A stretch of 64,000 nt of DNA from Pedobacter frigiditerrae (lineage in GTDB: Bacteria > Bacteroidota > Bacteroidia > Sphingobacteriales > Sphingobacteriaceae). Both the position numbers and the translations under genes were made by a program. Below, piece after piece: positions 53,735 to 62,861 of this stretch (the stretch's first letter is position 1; every line of letters starts with the position of its first letter). The DNA is taken from contig NZ_SJSK01000002.1 in assembly GCF_004331645.1 (NCBI RefSeq), forward strand, positions 1,138,639-1,202,638. The letters run 5' to 3'. Below the pieces are notes generated by a model that worked only from the letters and a program-made list of their open reading frames with translations, ran no database searches and was not told the origin of the DNA.

Positions 53735-53821
53735 CTATAGGGCGGTTCTGCCTATGCGAAATGCTATTTCCTTTTCGCTGTTCGGGTCGGTGGGTGGGCT
53801 TCTGCCTTTTGTTGTGCGCAT
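53735..53821 (-). CDS. possible 28-residue leader peptide
   Basis: An ATG at 53821 preceded by a strong Shine-Dalgarno-like run (AAAAGGAG, 8 bp spacing), unusual for this lineage, opens 28 codons (MRTTKGRSPPTDPNSEKEIA, then FRIGRTAL) ending in TAG. It lies between the hairpin at 53848-53864 and the 195-residue gene, a leader position. It could be chance. Confidence 0.3.
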   Translation of the reverse strand: MRTTKGRSPPTDPNSEKEIAFRIGRTAL

Positions 53822-53847
53822 GGGTTTTCTCCTTTTAAAATTCAGTC

Positions 53848-54006
53848 GGCAGGAGCCTCCTGCCTTTTTGTTAAATGCCATCACCTGACCACAATCCAGT
53901 AGGCAGGCAAGACTTTGCGAAAAAAAATACTACCCGAGCGCAGCGAGGTGTGGAGATTTTTTTTCAGCAAACCCGAAGGGCTTGGTCTTGACTAGGCTAC
54001 TGGATT
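53848..54006. repeat. nested inverted repeats in the DUF932-cluster leader
   Basis: A perfect 17-bp hairpin GGCAGGAG-c-CTCCTGCC (53848-53864) is followed by T5 on the + strand. Beyond it, AATCCAGTAGGCAGGCAAGAC (53893-53913) pairs imperfectly with GTCTTGACTAGGCTACTGGATT (53985-54006), and inside this an A8/T8 pair (TTTGCGAAAAAAAA with TTTTTTTTCAGCAAA) extends the stem. The whole could fold into a 114-nt structure. A role as transcription leader, structured RNA or oriT-like site is possible; the remainder of the 53686-54104 gap has no gene apart from the 28-codon frame. Confidence 0.6.
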
Positions 54007-54104
54007 GTTCAGAAATTTTGGCACAAAAAGGTTGGGGGTAATTTTGTTGCACATACGAACTCCCTAAATTTTGGTGGATTTGGAATTATAAGCTACTTTT
54101 AGAG

Positions 54105-54524
54105 ATGGATTTTAATCAGTTTCTTGAGCAAGAAAAAGAAAGGGTGTTAAAGTTATATACTGTTAATCACAAGCCTGGGTTTAGTACGAAACAAGAGTTG
54201 TCAGATTGGTACTTATCCCAAATTCAAAAACAAAATTATAATTGTTACTACTGCGAAACATCCATTTTTGATATTCGAAGTTTAATCGAAGTAAACGTGT
54301 TAAAGGCAAGAAAAATACGATATGGGTTCAGGGGGCTTGTGCTTGAAATTGACAAAAAAGAAAATAGCCTGGGTTACCAAAAAGAAAATTGTGTACTGGC
54401 ATGTTACTATTGCAATAATGACAAAAGCTATACAATGGATTCGAATCTATACAAGAAGTATTTTGGTATTTCGAGATTTAATTTTTTTCAGGCGCTGATT
54501 AATCAAATGAGGAAGGAAAAATAG
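54105..54524 (+). CDS. HNH-type endonuclease, two CxxC zinc knuckles
   Basis: 139 residues. 'CYYCE' (about 47-51) and 'CYYCN' (about 106-110) are the paired zinc-binding knuckles. Between them is 'LVLEIDKKENSLGYQKENCVLAC', where D-K-K-E replaces the usual D-H of HNH enzymes but N-C-x-L-x-C-x-x-C-N-x-x-K is intact. Missing the catalytic histidine lowers confidence in activity; homologous reduced HNH proteins exist beside restriction and phage genes. It converges on the STAND protein with 5 bp between stop codons. Confidence 0.75.
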   Translation: MDFNQFLEQEKERVLKLYTVNHKPGFSTKQELSDWYLSQIQKQNYNCYYCETSIFDIRSLIEVNVLKARKIRYGFRGLVLEIDKKENSLGYQKENCVLACYYCNNDKSYTMDSNLYKKYFGISRFNFFQALINQMRKEK

Positions 54525-54529
54525 CTCTA

Positions 54530-57500
54530 TCACCGGATTGGCGAAAACAAAGTCATTTCTATTTTCTTATCAAAAATTGAAAGCATAATTTCAACTAGTC
54601 CCGTATCTGATTTAATATCTAGCCACATGCGCCCTGTCCAGTGCCTTCCAGCCAAAATATCTAATCCTTCGCTTGTTGTAAATATGCCTGTCCCAATATC
54701 ATCTATTCCGTAAATTTTATATAATCGACCTATTAAATGTTTAAGTGCAGCAATGGTATTAAAATTGATAATGCTTGACTCAAATGTGATGTTATATTTT
54801 TTTTCACTAAAATACTTGATATGGATTGAATCAAACAAACCGCATTCCTTAAAATTTATCTTTTTTCTGTAATTTGTTAACTGGGTTCCATCGGAATTCG
54901 TTTCAGACTTACCTTTAATGAACGAATTGTCCGGTATATTATTGAAGTTAATATTAAAAAGGTCGAGAACAGAAGAAATATTGGAATTTCCATCATCTTT
55001 TGAAGTCTTTTTCACTTGATCTAGATTATAGTCTTCTATGTATTTCCCCCACACCAAAAACGATGCAATGCCCAACTTGTCCATACAAATCTTTAACCTT
55101 TCTGACCAAATCGGTGTTTGGCTTAAATTGAAACTTAATTCCCCTACTTTAGATCTTTTCTTTGGATATAAATTATTACTTATTTCAACAAAATTTTGCA
55201 TCAACATCACCTCATACTCATCATCCCCATTTATCTCGCCACTATGAATTTCATTTGCTAAATTCCCAAGATATATTAAGCATTTTTGGAACGATTCGCT
55301 TATAAGTTTTCCATATTGATTGAATTCATGGATTAATAACTTTTCGGTGAACTTATCCATTTCCTTTGTTTCCAATATTGAAATTTCTTTCAGATGTTGT
55401 ACATAGAGTTGAAGCTTCATAAATTCGGAAAGTCCCTCTTTAACATCATTCATTTTTGTTAAAAGTGTGCTCCAGTCCATCAATCCAAGTGAAGTAAACA
55501 CATTAGCATCAATAACTTTTGGCGCAAAATTAAAGACGTTCAACTCTTCAAAACTCTTACTTTCAAAAGTGTATATTGGAAATTCATACCACGAGTTATT
55601 CAAGGTGTAATTTTGAATGGTAGGGAGAAGATAAACGGTGCTGAAGTTCAAATCCAAAACAAGTCTCTTTAGCCCCATTCCTTCTGTTGATATTACCTGT
55701 TTAATAGCTTCAAATGCTGGTTGCAAACTTTTTAAGAACATGAAAGGACTGTCTGCCTCTATTAAAACGATTGGTTTAAATCCAGTTTTTTCATCCATCC
55801 GAAAAGAAAACTTAAAATTTTCTGAAGTGTCGGCACGTTTGAGTAAAGCTCGTAAACGGTTGATAATGTTATTTTTTAGCTGATCTGTATTTTGACGAAC
55901 ATTAAAATTTTGTTTCTTTAAATATGAACCGCTTACAAAGGAATGCCATAAGAATGCTGTATCAAATAGATATGGGGAGGTGTTGGTATTAACGCCTACG
56001 TACTTGCTAAAACGCTTATTCTTTTCAATAAGCATCTCTGGATAAAATTGTATTGCTTTAAAAAGATTGTACTGCGATACTCGCTCATCCTTCAATCTAT
56101 TCTCATAGTTTTCCGGCTTCGTATTGGATGATTCCATTATTTTGGCATATAAGGCTGATGCAGATTGACGTAGGAAGTTATCAAAATGAGATTTAAAATC
56201 AGAAAGTGATTTTGTAAAAAAATCATACTTTGATTGCAATATGGCAGCTTTTTCAGTTTCCTGAACATATTGAAAACTTTCAATGGTTAGGGAACTACCC
56301 TTAGCCTGGAGTCTAAGTGCTTTACTATAAATGCCAAATGGATCAACAATGTGTCGTGGGCTCAATAGTTCATGCCCTGAATTATAATTAATATTTTGGA
56401 CGATAGGAGCTAGTTCCTTATAGTCTGTTTTTGACTTGAAAAATTTTTTTAAACATTGATTAAAGTCATTGAGTTTGTTCTTTACTTCAGTTTCCCAAAG
56501 ATTAAGTTCAGTATGATAATGTTCCCAATCAAGTGGACGTTGAAGGTAGGTGAATAGATTAATCAACGTGTAGTTCATACTTGTCCATTCAGTTAATGGA
56601 AGGTTCTCTATTGCAATAGATTTATAACTATCATCATAAGGCTGCGGGAGTGCATCAAGTTGATGCCCAATACCATGCACAGTGAATTTTAATTTATCGG
56701 GGAAAGCACGCCTCAATAAATCTATAATCTCAACTGAGCGATCATTGAGACTGATTTTCTGATCTTGTTGCAGTATATCAACCAAATAATCTGCTTTGAC
56801 CTCTTGGTCCTCCAAACTAAATCCAGCAATAGAGTAGGTCTCCTTTAATTTTTCTATAAATATCCCATGATTAGAAATTCTGAATTGATTTGTAAATGTG
56901 TCGTTCAGGTACATTCCTAGCATAAGCGTAGACAACTGTTTTACATCCGTTAGAATAAAACCATCATTATAATCTGATTCTGAGAAGATTAATATTTGTT
57001 CATTCTGATTAGTTTGATTAAACCAAAATAACATTTCTCCATAAATTTCCCATTCCTTGCCATTCTTAGGTGGACTATCTGGGAGAAGATTTAGTGCAAT
57101 CATTTTTTGCACATACAAAAAAACATCAGATTTGTTACTGAGTTTTTTATTTGCATCTTCGGAATATTGCCTGATATCTTCATTAAAAATTTCAGCATTC
57201 AAAAAAGTTTTTTGATCAAATGCTTGACCAAAATAAACATCCGTAACAATGTACCAAGCAGATTTAACGCGGTCATACGCCGATTGGTAAACATCAATAT
57301 TATTATTTAAATAGCTACTTACGCCAGACCAAAGAAATGCCTTGAAAATTGCGGAGTAGTTACTCCACGACATCTTTTCAAAACCTTTAAGTTCATTTAA
57401 TAGGTTCTCTGGCGATATTAACTTATCATTAAATATGTGGAGTAAGAAAAAGTAAATGTCCTGTGCATCCAAATATTTTAGGCACTTTACCACATATGAG

Positions 57501-59083
57501 GCTCTTTCTAGGATAAACTCATCAAATAAAAACTCAAGTAATATCTTTGATCGCTGCGGGTGAAGACCAATAATGTATTTTTTATCATCGGTGATTTTAA
57601 GCAGATACTCTTTCTCTAAACGATTTAGTATCATGGAAATCTTAGGGTAAATAGCTAATGCATGTATCCCTATTTTTGCACCATAAGTATCCGCTAAACA
57701 AACAATTCGCAGAAAATCAGTGATATTTTCTGTTGAGCCGTTTTCTATCTCAAGTAGCCTAACTTGCTGTTGAAGCTTTTGTTTTAGGGGAGTTCCCTGG
57801 GTGACCATATAAACAAACTCCAATAATGGTCCCTTTCCTCCAAATTTTATCCATGCCTCTTCAAAATCTGCATGATACAGGTCAACTTGCTTTGCATTCA
57901 GTCTTTCATAAATACTTTCTGCTTCTTCCTTTTGAAAATTTATCTCGACTGTCGTGTGCAAAAAAGGAATGCCAGAAGCAACGGCTTTAAATAAATCTTC
58001 CTGTCTTATGGTTATTAAAAAGCGAAGGGCTGAATTATGAGCAAACTCTGCAACGACTTTTAGCCATCCCGTTGTACCTGGTGCTACTTGGACTAATAGC
58101 AATAACGGTGCTTTTAAAGCCTTGCTCATTCCCGCAATTGATAAAATTGCTTCTCGTGTTTTTTCAACCTCATCTGGCAAATTCAATTCATAAACTAACT
58201 CTTCAGGTGCGTTTTGATGTATATACCTAAAAGCTAATGTAGATTTCCCTTGCCCAGATGCTCCTTGTAGCATTACTACCTGGCTAGTTTTAAATTGTTG
58301 TTCAATTTCATCTAATAGATTTGGCCTAATTACATCAAAATCGCTAAGGATGTGTTCATATCGAGCACTACTGCCCATATAGAATTCTTCCTTCAGCAAC
58401 TGATAATCCCCTTCATTAGAAATTATTCGTTGTAAAGGCATGATAAATTTTCCTAGCTGATTAGCTGCAGCAATTCGTTCAGATAAGTAAGTTGCAGTAA
58501 TTTCTACCTTTTCAAAAAGCTTTTTCAATGTTATACTTTCTTGTTTTTCAGCACAATATGAAAGCCAAAAAAACAATATTTCAGCAGTTGGCAAGGGGTC
58601 AATTGTCGGAAATTGCTCTTTTAATTTCGACAAAATAAGATTGGAAACTGTGTTCTCGTCAACTTTTAGAAGTTCAGTGCTTGTTTTAAACCCTAGCCAT
58701 TCCTCTTCAGTCAATTGATACTTTCTAAGTATATCTTTCTCTTTTAACGACATACCTTCTTTCTTTATCAACAAGATTAATTCCTCGCTAATACTCCCGA
58801 AAGAGATAAGAAGAGATTGAATTTGGGCAGAGTTTTTTGAAATCTGGATGTACCTTTTTATAAATGAGGTTTTATTAGTAGATAAAAGATCTGAAAGCGA
58901 AAGTTGTTTTGTGAGGTGCTTTACCTGTATGACACATTGAAGATTGTTTTTTTCATCATAAACGTCAATATCCTCTATGCCTTCAAGTCTAAAGGTCAAA
59001 TTAGGGTCTTGTAAGTTTAGAATGTGATATAGAGAATATAAGAATTGTACCCTATATCCTTTTAAAGCAGATATGCCTGACAT
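54530..59083 (-). CDS. Cap4-like nuclease plus STAND-like NTPase, 1517 residues
   Basis: N-terminus resembles the Cap4/DUF4297 dsDNA nuclease: 'ALKGYRVQFLYSLYHIL', acid in 'LEGIEDIDVYDEK' (about 33-45) and Q-V-K-H (about 52-55). Residues 260-460 form a NTPase: Walker A GASGQGKST (about 270-278), degenerate Walker B 'APLLLLVQVAP' without the usual Asp, sensor 'LRFLITIRQED'. The remaining 1000 residues are mainly helical with recurring aromatic patches, the place where Avs-type proteins carry TPR-like phage-protein sensors. The architecture parallels Avs (nuclease-STAND-sensor), but length, linkage to RES and membrane genes and the degenerate Walker B differ. Last gene of a four-gene operon. 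Confidence 0.8.
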   Translation of the reverse strand: MSGISALKGYRVQFLYSLYHILNLQDPNLTFRLEGIEDIDVYDEKNNLQCVIQVKHLTKQLSLSDLLSTNKTSFIKRYIQISKNSAQIQSLLISFGSISEELILLIKKEGMSLKEKDILRKYQLTEEEWLGFKTSTELLKVDENTVSNLILSKLKEQFPTIDPLPTAEILFFWLSYCAEKQESITLKKLFEKVEITATYLSERIAAANQLGKFIMPLQRIISNEGDYQLLKEEFYMGSSARYEHILSDFDVIRPNLLDEIEQQFKTSQVVMLQGASGQGKSTLAFRYIHQNAPEELVYELNLPDEVEKTREAILSIAGMSKALKAPLLLLVQVAPGTTGWLKVVAEFAHNSALRFLITIRQEDLFKAVASGIPFLHTTVEINFQKEEAESIYERLNAKQVDLYHADFEEAWIKFGGKGPLLEFVYMVTQGTPLKQKLQQQVRLLEIENGSTENITDFLRIVCLADTYGAKIGIHALAIYPKISMILNRLEKEYLLKITDDKKYIIGLHPQRSKILLEFLFDEFILERASYVVKCLKYLDAQDIYFFLLHIFNDKLISPENLLNELKGFEKMSWSNYSAIFKAFLWSGVSSYLNNNIDVYQSAYDRVKSAWYIVTDVYFGQAFDQKTFLNAEIFNEDIRQYSEDANKKLSNKSDVFLYVQKMIALNLLPDSPPKNGKEWEIYGEMLFWFNQTNQNEQILIFSESDYNDGFILTDVKQLSTLMLGMYLNDTFTNQFRISNHGIFIEKLKETYSIAGFSLEDQEVKADYLVDILQQDQKISLNDRSVEIIDLLRRAFPDKLKFTVHGIGHQLDALPQPYDDSYKSIAIENLPLTEWTSMNYTLINLFTYLQRPLDWEHYHTELNLWETEVKNKLNDFNQCLKKFFKSKTDYKELAPIVQNINYNSGHELLSPRHIVDPFGIYSKALRLQAKGSSLTIESFQYVQETEKAAILQSKYDFFTKSLSDFKSHFDNFLRQSASALYAKIMESSNTKPENYENRLKDERVSQYNLFKAIQFYPEMLIEKNKRFSKYVGVNTNTSPYLFDTAFLWHSFVSGSYLKKQNFNVRQNTDQLKNNIINRLRALLKRADTSENFKFSFRMDEKTGFKPIVLIEADSPFMFLKSLQPAFEAIKQVISTEGMGLKRLVLDLNFSTVYLLPTIQNYTLNNSWYEFPIYTFESKSFEELNVFNFAPKVIDANVFTSLGLMDWSTLLTKMNDVKEGLSEFMKLQLYVQHLKEISILETKEMDKFTEKLLIHEFNQYGKLISESFQKCLIYLGNLANEIHSGEINGDDEYEVMLMQNFVEISNNLYPKKRSKVGELSFNLSQTPIWSERLKICMDKLGIASFLVWGKYIEDYNLDQVKKTSKDDGNSNISSVLDLFNINFNNIPDNSFIKGKSETNSDGTQLTNYRKKINFKECGLFDSIHIKYFSEKKYNITFESSIINFNTIAALKHLIGRLYKIYGIDDIGTGIFTTSEGLDILAGRHWTGRMWLDIKSDTGLVEIMLSIFDKKIEMTLFSPIR

Positions 59084-59112
59084 ATTTAGTTGTTGCGAAA
59101 ATGAAACTTACT

Positions 59113-59547
59113 TTAACGGACCGAAGACAGCAAAAAATACCCAAAAAATATCACAACGGTCAATGTAGAAAATATGGTTACCAAGGAATAGAGATTGGTA
59201 TTTTGCATTATCGCCCCATATCTCTCTCTTTCTTTTGCACTGATTTTGGTTATTGATGCCTGTAATCTACTTCTTAGTAGCATCCTGTAATCAACATAAA
59301 GTAGAAGAATGGAGTTGATTGTAGGAATAATAATAGTCCATGCTGGAATATTTTTAGTAATTGCAATAAGTGCGAAATATCCTGCAATTAAAAAGCTATT
59401 TAATGAAAAAAGCTTGTCATGTATCCTATCAAAATATTTTTGTGTATCTGCAATACCTGCTTCTTCGATTCTTTCAAATCTTTGATCCATTTCACGTTGC
59501 TCTTGTTCTGTCATGATTCCTAGTGCTTTGCATTCCTCATCTGTCAT
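59113..59547 (-). CDS. small membrane protein (two to three TM), operon partner
   Basis: 144 residues. The N-terminal 45 residues are charged ('EEQREMDQRFERIEEAGIAD'), then membrane segments at about 50-66, 70-86 and 120-140 flank a basic cytoplasmic loop ('RMLLRSRLQASITKISAKERERYGA'). The layout is reminiscent of SLATT-type membrane effectors found with nucleotide-signalling and STAND systems, but no motif proves it. Starts 2 bp after the 1-TM gene and ends 29 bp before the STAND gene. Confidence 0.75.
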   Translation of the reverse strand: MTDEECKALGIMTEQEQREMDQRFERIEEAGIADTQKYFDRIHDKLFSLNSFLIAGYFALIAITKNIPAWTIIIPTINSILLLYVDYRMLLRSRLQASITKISAKERERYGAIMQNTNLYSLVTIFSTLTVVIFFGYFLLSSVR

Positions 59548-59549
59548 AT

Positions 59550-59984
59550 TCAGTTGATTATACCCTTATTCTCGGGCTCGAAGTAAAAATTAAAGTGAGT
59601 TTGCACCTCGCAAACATGAGTAATATGAGCTTCTATTGTTCTTAGCATGTTTTCTCCTTGTTTTCCATAGATTTTCATTTGGTTCACATCCTTAAAAATC
59701 TGATCGTTTTCAGCATTGAAAATTTGGGCTTTTGCCTCGTTAAGTATATTGATTCCCTTCTGAAAAGTAATACCCTGCATGAAGTGTTGGCTAGCTGATT
59801 GGTTTTCCGAGGCATATTGCTGCAGCTTTAGAAGAACTTTTTCGTTCAGCTCTTTCGCAAAAGCGTAACGGGAGATTAGGTTTTCGATTTCATCTGTCGG
59901 ACGTTTATGAAAGGTTTTTTGATAGGTTATAATCGCAACTAGAGTACCTAACACAGTGCAGATGAACAAAATAGTTTCTATCAT
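59550..59984 (-). CDS. single-span membrane protein, operon partner
   Basis: 144 residues. One N-terminal hydrophobic span (residues 3-20, 'ETILFICTVLGTLVAIITYQ') then a long soluble helical part with 'RYAFAKELNEKVLLKLQQYASENQSASQHF' and 'MLRTIEAHITHVCEVQTHFNFYFE'. Not recognised. 8 bp after the RES-domain gene, 2 bp before the multi-span gene; clearly part of the same transcript. Confidence 0.75.
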   Translation of the reverse strand: MIETILFICTVLGTLVAIITYQKTFHKRPTDEIENLISRYAFAKELNEKVLLKLQQYASENQSASQHFMQGITFQKGINILNEAKAQIFNAENDQIFKDVNQMKIYGKQGENMLRTIEAHITHVCEVQTHFNFYFEPENKGIIN

Positions 59985-59992
59985 AAATAATC

Positions 59993-61516
59993 TTAATTAA
60001 GTGCCTGTGTGCGATTAACTTTTTGTATTTGAATGTAGTTTGTCCATTCTATAACACCATTTTCAGATATCTTTTTTGTTTCTCGGTAGTGGGTAACATT
60101 TGCTAGAGATATATACTCTGGATTACCATTTATTTTGCTTTTTTCATCGTAAAAACACTCCGAAACAACAAATTCAATTGCTTTATCGAGAATAAAATCA
60201 TTATCTACGACACTTGACTTGATAGCAATATTGCGTGTTTTCAGGTCGTTGCCTACGCTAGGGTATAATATGCAATCAAAGTCAAAATCTGGATGCCCAT
60301 TTTTTGACTGAAATATTCGTTCAGAAAAGATTGCAGAAATAATATATTCCAAATGGTGTTTTACTGGTTTGGAATATTCGTTTGAAAGGAGTTTCAGATA
60401 ATAATTCATGAATTCTACAAAAAGTGGGTCATATAGTTGCTCTAAAAATTTTATTGACCTGCTCGCTAAAGCAATGTCGGCATTTGCAGCAATCGCGTTT
60501 TCACTATGAACAATCGGATAGCAAGTAAATGTCTTGGGGCTTTTTGGTTGCCATACGCCAATTGTAACTCTTTTACCTTCACTCGGCCGTATCTCCTTAA
60601 GTGCTGTATCAATGCTTTCAGCAGTATAAAGAACTGTGGTATCGCAGGTATTACCTCTGTTGTATTTGCCAAGTTTCCGAACAAGTTCCAAACTCGGATA
60701 GGTTAAATAATGGCTTTCAGTTATACTTTGGTTGCTTCCGGATACATTCTCATTGACTACAAGCCGATATGCTTTGTAAATAGTAAGCTCATTTGTTAAA
60801 AGTGCAGTATAGTTAAATGCGTAGGAAGTGTAATTCTTGAAGTCCTTAATATCTTGAGATGTAAAAGAAGAATAGTCTAACAACGCTAACTGTGCATCGA
60901 GCTCTTTGTAGAAACAGCTAAGTCCCTTAAAAATCTGCCTTTCCTCATCACTGACATACTTTCCTGTCAAAAGTTTATGCGAAATCTTTTGCTCTAAAGT
61001 TGTTCCATCTTTTACGTTATATAATTTGGCTTCAGGAACCGTTGGTAACTCCCTAAAGTTTGTGATACGTTCACCAATCTCCTCCTTAAAGGATTTTGTC
61101 GGCTGATCCCAAATATCAATAATGCCTTGAATGGTATTCTCAATCTCTTTTAAGATTGGCTTTTCTATTTTATGATGTAATAAATTGGTTTGCTGTTTTC
61201 TGTAATGGAATATTTCTGCGAAATCGTATGTAGCCTTTTCAACCAAATCAAATAAGAATTGAAGTGATGGCGATTCTCCGAAGTTATAGCCTATTTTAAA
61301 GGTAGTGGTGGTAACCCCAAGAAAAACCTGTCCATTAAATTGATTTTCATAAACCCGTCTAACCCGTACCATAAAATAAAAACACCGGTCAAAGATATCC
61401 GCGTGTGATAATCCCAGTTCATAATTCATGTGACTGGAATTATGTCCTATGAATTTTTCAAAGCCATCATGCTTCCATTGCTCTACAACAACAGGATAAG
61501 TTTCTTTGAGGTCCAT
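59993..61516 (-). CDS. RES-domain-like protein
   Basis: 507 residues. The C-terminal half matches the RES pattern: R in 'KLGKYNRGNTCDTTVLYTA' (about 284), E in 'SIDTALKEIRPSEGKRVTIGVW' (about 306) and S in 'FDCILYPSVGNDLKTRNIAI' (about 418). RES domains of toxin-antitoxin systems degrade NAD+ by phosphorolysis. The N-terminal 270 residues are helical and may be a HEPN-like or sensor region ('HRKQQTNLLHHKIEKPILKEIENTIQGIID'). First gene of the four-gene operon with two membrane proteins and the STAND nuclease. No adjacent Xre-type antitoxin. Confidence 0.78.
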   Translation of the reverse strand: MDLKETYPVVVEQWKHDGFEKFIGHNSSHMNYELGLSHADIFDRCFYFMVRVRRVYENQFNGQVFLGVTTTTFKIGYNFGESPSLQFLFDLVEKATYDFAEIFHYRKQQTNLLHHKIEKPILKEIENTIQGIIDIWDQPTKSFKEEIGERITNFRELPTVPEAKLYNVKDGTTLEQKISHKLLTGKYVSDEERQIFKGLSCFYKELDAQLALLDYSSFTSQDIKDFKNYTSYAFNYTALLTNELTIYKAYRLVVNENVSGSNQSITESHYLTYPSLELVRKLGKYNRGNTCDTTVLYTAESIDTALKEIRPSEGKRVTIGVWQPKSPKTFTCYPIVHSENAIAANADIALASRSIKFLEQLYDPLFVEFMNYYLKLLSNEYSKPVKHHLEYIISAIFSERIFQSKNGHPDFDFDCILYPSVGNDLKTRNIAIKSSVVDNDFILDKAIEFVVSECFYDEKSKINGNPEYISLANVTHYRETKKISENGVIEWTNYIQIQKVNRTQALN

Positions 61517-61528
61517 AGGTTAAAGATA

Positions 61529-61559
61529 AGAAAAAGCCTGACCGTTTTCCGATCAGGCT
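61529..61559 (-). terminator. Rho-independent terminator of the histone-like gene
   Basis: On the minus strand GAGCCTGATCGG-AAAA-CGGTCAGGCT runs into TTTTTCTT, 22 bp after the stop at 61581. It separates the conjugative-element gene from the RES operon. Confidence 0.85.
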
Positions 61560-61580
61560 CAATCTGAATACCAAGCTAAT

Positions 61581-61757
61581 TTACTTGGCGTTCTTCTTTT
61601 CCGTAATCTCTTTTCTGATTTCAGTTGCCAGTACTTTTAAGTCCTGCATCGCTTTTCGCACTCTAGTACCCGCAGCACCATTATTAGAGTTATAAAATTT
61701 TCCAGCATCTGTTTCAAGATCAGAAATAAGCTGTTTTACTTTTTCAAATTTTTCCAT
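61581..61757 (-). CDS. histone H1-like (Hc1-type) small basic protein
   Basis: 58 residues starting at the ATG at 61757: MEKFEKVKQLISDLETDAGK, then FYNSNNGAAGTRVRKAMQDL and KVLATEIRKEITEKKNAK. The core 'AAGTRVRKAMQDLK-LA-EIR-EI-E-KN' is the Bacteroidota histone-H1-like family. Basic, helical, probably nucleoid-binding. Too short for many gene finders. Followed by a strong terminator; the Bacteroidota genes of this family frequently sit on conjugative elements as well as the chromosome. Confidence 0.85.
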   Translation of the reverse strand: MEKFEKVKQLISDLETDAGKFYNSNNGAAGTRVRKAMQDLKVLATEIRKEITEKKNAK

Positions 61758-61824
61758 GGTTTTACCTGTTTTTTTATGTTGTTAATTAATTAGTTCCCGC
61801 TAAAGTGAATATATAATTTTCTAG

Positions 61825-62814
61825 CTAGACTCCCATTCCCTGGCCTTGAGCAACTTCTTTATCCTTGCCCTGTTCCATTTTCTTAGCGAAGACATTGCTC
61901 ATTTCAAGCCCAGTCTCCTTTTGGAATTGTTCCCTTTTTTCAGGCTTACCATTTTCTGCATAGAAGTTCAGCTTACCATAACGAACAGCGGTCTCTAGAT
62001 ACATCTTGGTTTCCTGACTTTCTTTTTCAACCGTGACCATTGGGCGGTTACCGTTGATTAGCGAAGTTTCCAATGCTTCTGCCTTTTTAGGGTCGGCCAT
62101 TTCCTTGATCTTATAGTCATCCAAAAGGGATTTAACATCATAACCGTAGGCATCGGTAAACTGGCGAAAGGTCAAATTGTTCTGACGGTCTCTTTCCTTT
62201 TCGGTATCCAGTTGCATCCAAGCCTTATAGGGCGTACCCTCTCTGCTCAATAAATCATCACGATAGACCGATCTGCCCTGAACCAAGTTTGCCGCCTGCT
62301 CTTTTGAAAACCCTTTTCCGTGATCCAGCCAAAAGGTCTGTGGCAATGGTGGAGAATAGAATTCTCGTTTGAAATCCCTTGAAACATAATTGATCTTGCC
62401 CTCTTCCATATTGGCAAGCATCGATTTGTTTGCGGCATCTTTACCTACGGCAAGCTCGCTATTGCCTTTCTGCTGTTTAAAGAAGTCAATGGCTTCGGCC
62501 ACGTTTTCCAGTTTTTTAACGATGTTTTTTCCTTCTTCAGTTTTGGTGATCACCATATACTTCTGGCCTTCCTCCAACGGCTTGCCCTGGTTATGTACCG
62601 CCTCCAATCGGTTAAGGTAATAGTAATCGGACTGACCTGACTGCTTGAAATGCAGGGTAATATCTACCTGACCTCTGTTTGCCTTTACTTCATCGTAAAG
62701 TTTAAAGGCTGGATCATCGTTTTTCATGTGCTCTTCCATTTTTGCAATCAGCGGATCGCTAAAGCCCAGTTTCTTCATCTCATCTTTGAGATCTTCAAGA
62801 TTGTTTAAATTCAT
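61825..62814 (-). CDS. DUF3945/DUF4099-like conjugative-element protein
   Basis: 329 residues. 'SDPLIAKMEEHMKNDDPAFKLYDEVKANRGQVDITLHFKQSGQSDYYYLNRLEAV' and later 'REGTPYKAWMQLDTEKERDRQNNLTFRQFTDAYGYDVKSLLDDYKIKEM' match the repeated pattern of DUF4099/DUF3945 proteins carried on Bacteroidota mobile elements. Cytoplasmic, function unknown. It begins 47 bp downstream of traM, in the place where traN usually stands. Confidence 0.72.
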   Translation of the reverse strand: MNLNNLEDLKDEMKKLGFSDPLIAKMEEHMKNDDPAFKLYDEVKANRGQVDITLHFKQSGQSDYYYLNRLEAVHNQGKPLEEGQKYMVITKTEEGKNIVKKLENVAEAIDFFKQQKGNSELAVGKDAANKSMLANMEEGKINYVSRDFKREFYSPPLPQTFWLDHGKGFSKEQAANLVQGRSVYRDDLLSREGTPYKAWMQLDTEKERDRQNNLTFRQFTDAYGYDVKSLLDDYKIKEMADPKKAEALETSLINGNRPMVTVEKESQETKMYLETAVRYGKLNFYAENGKPEKREQFQKETGLEMSNVFAKKMEQGKDKEVAQGQGMGV

Positions 62815-62861
62815 GTCTTTATGTCTTTTGTTAAAAATCTTATTGTTAATTAATTTCCGAA

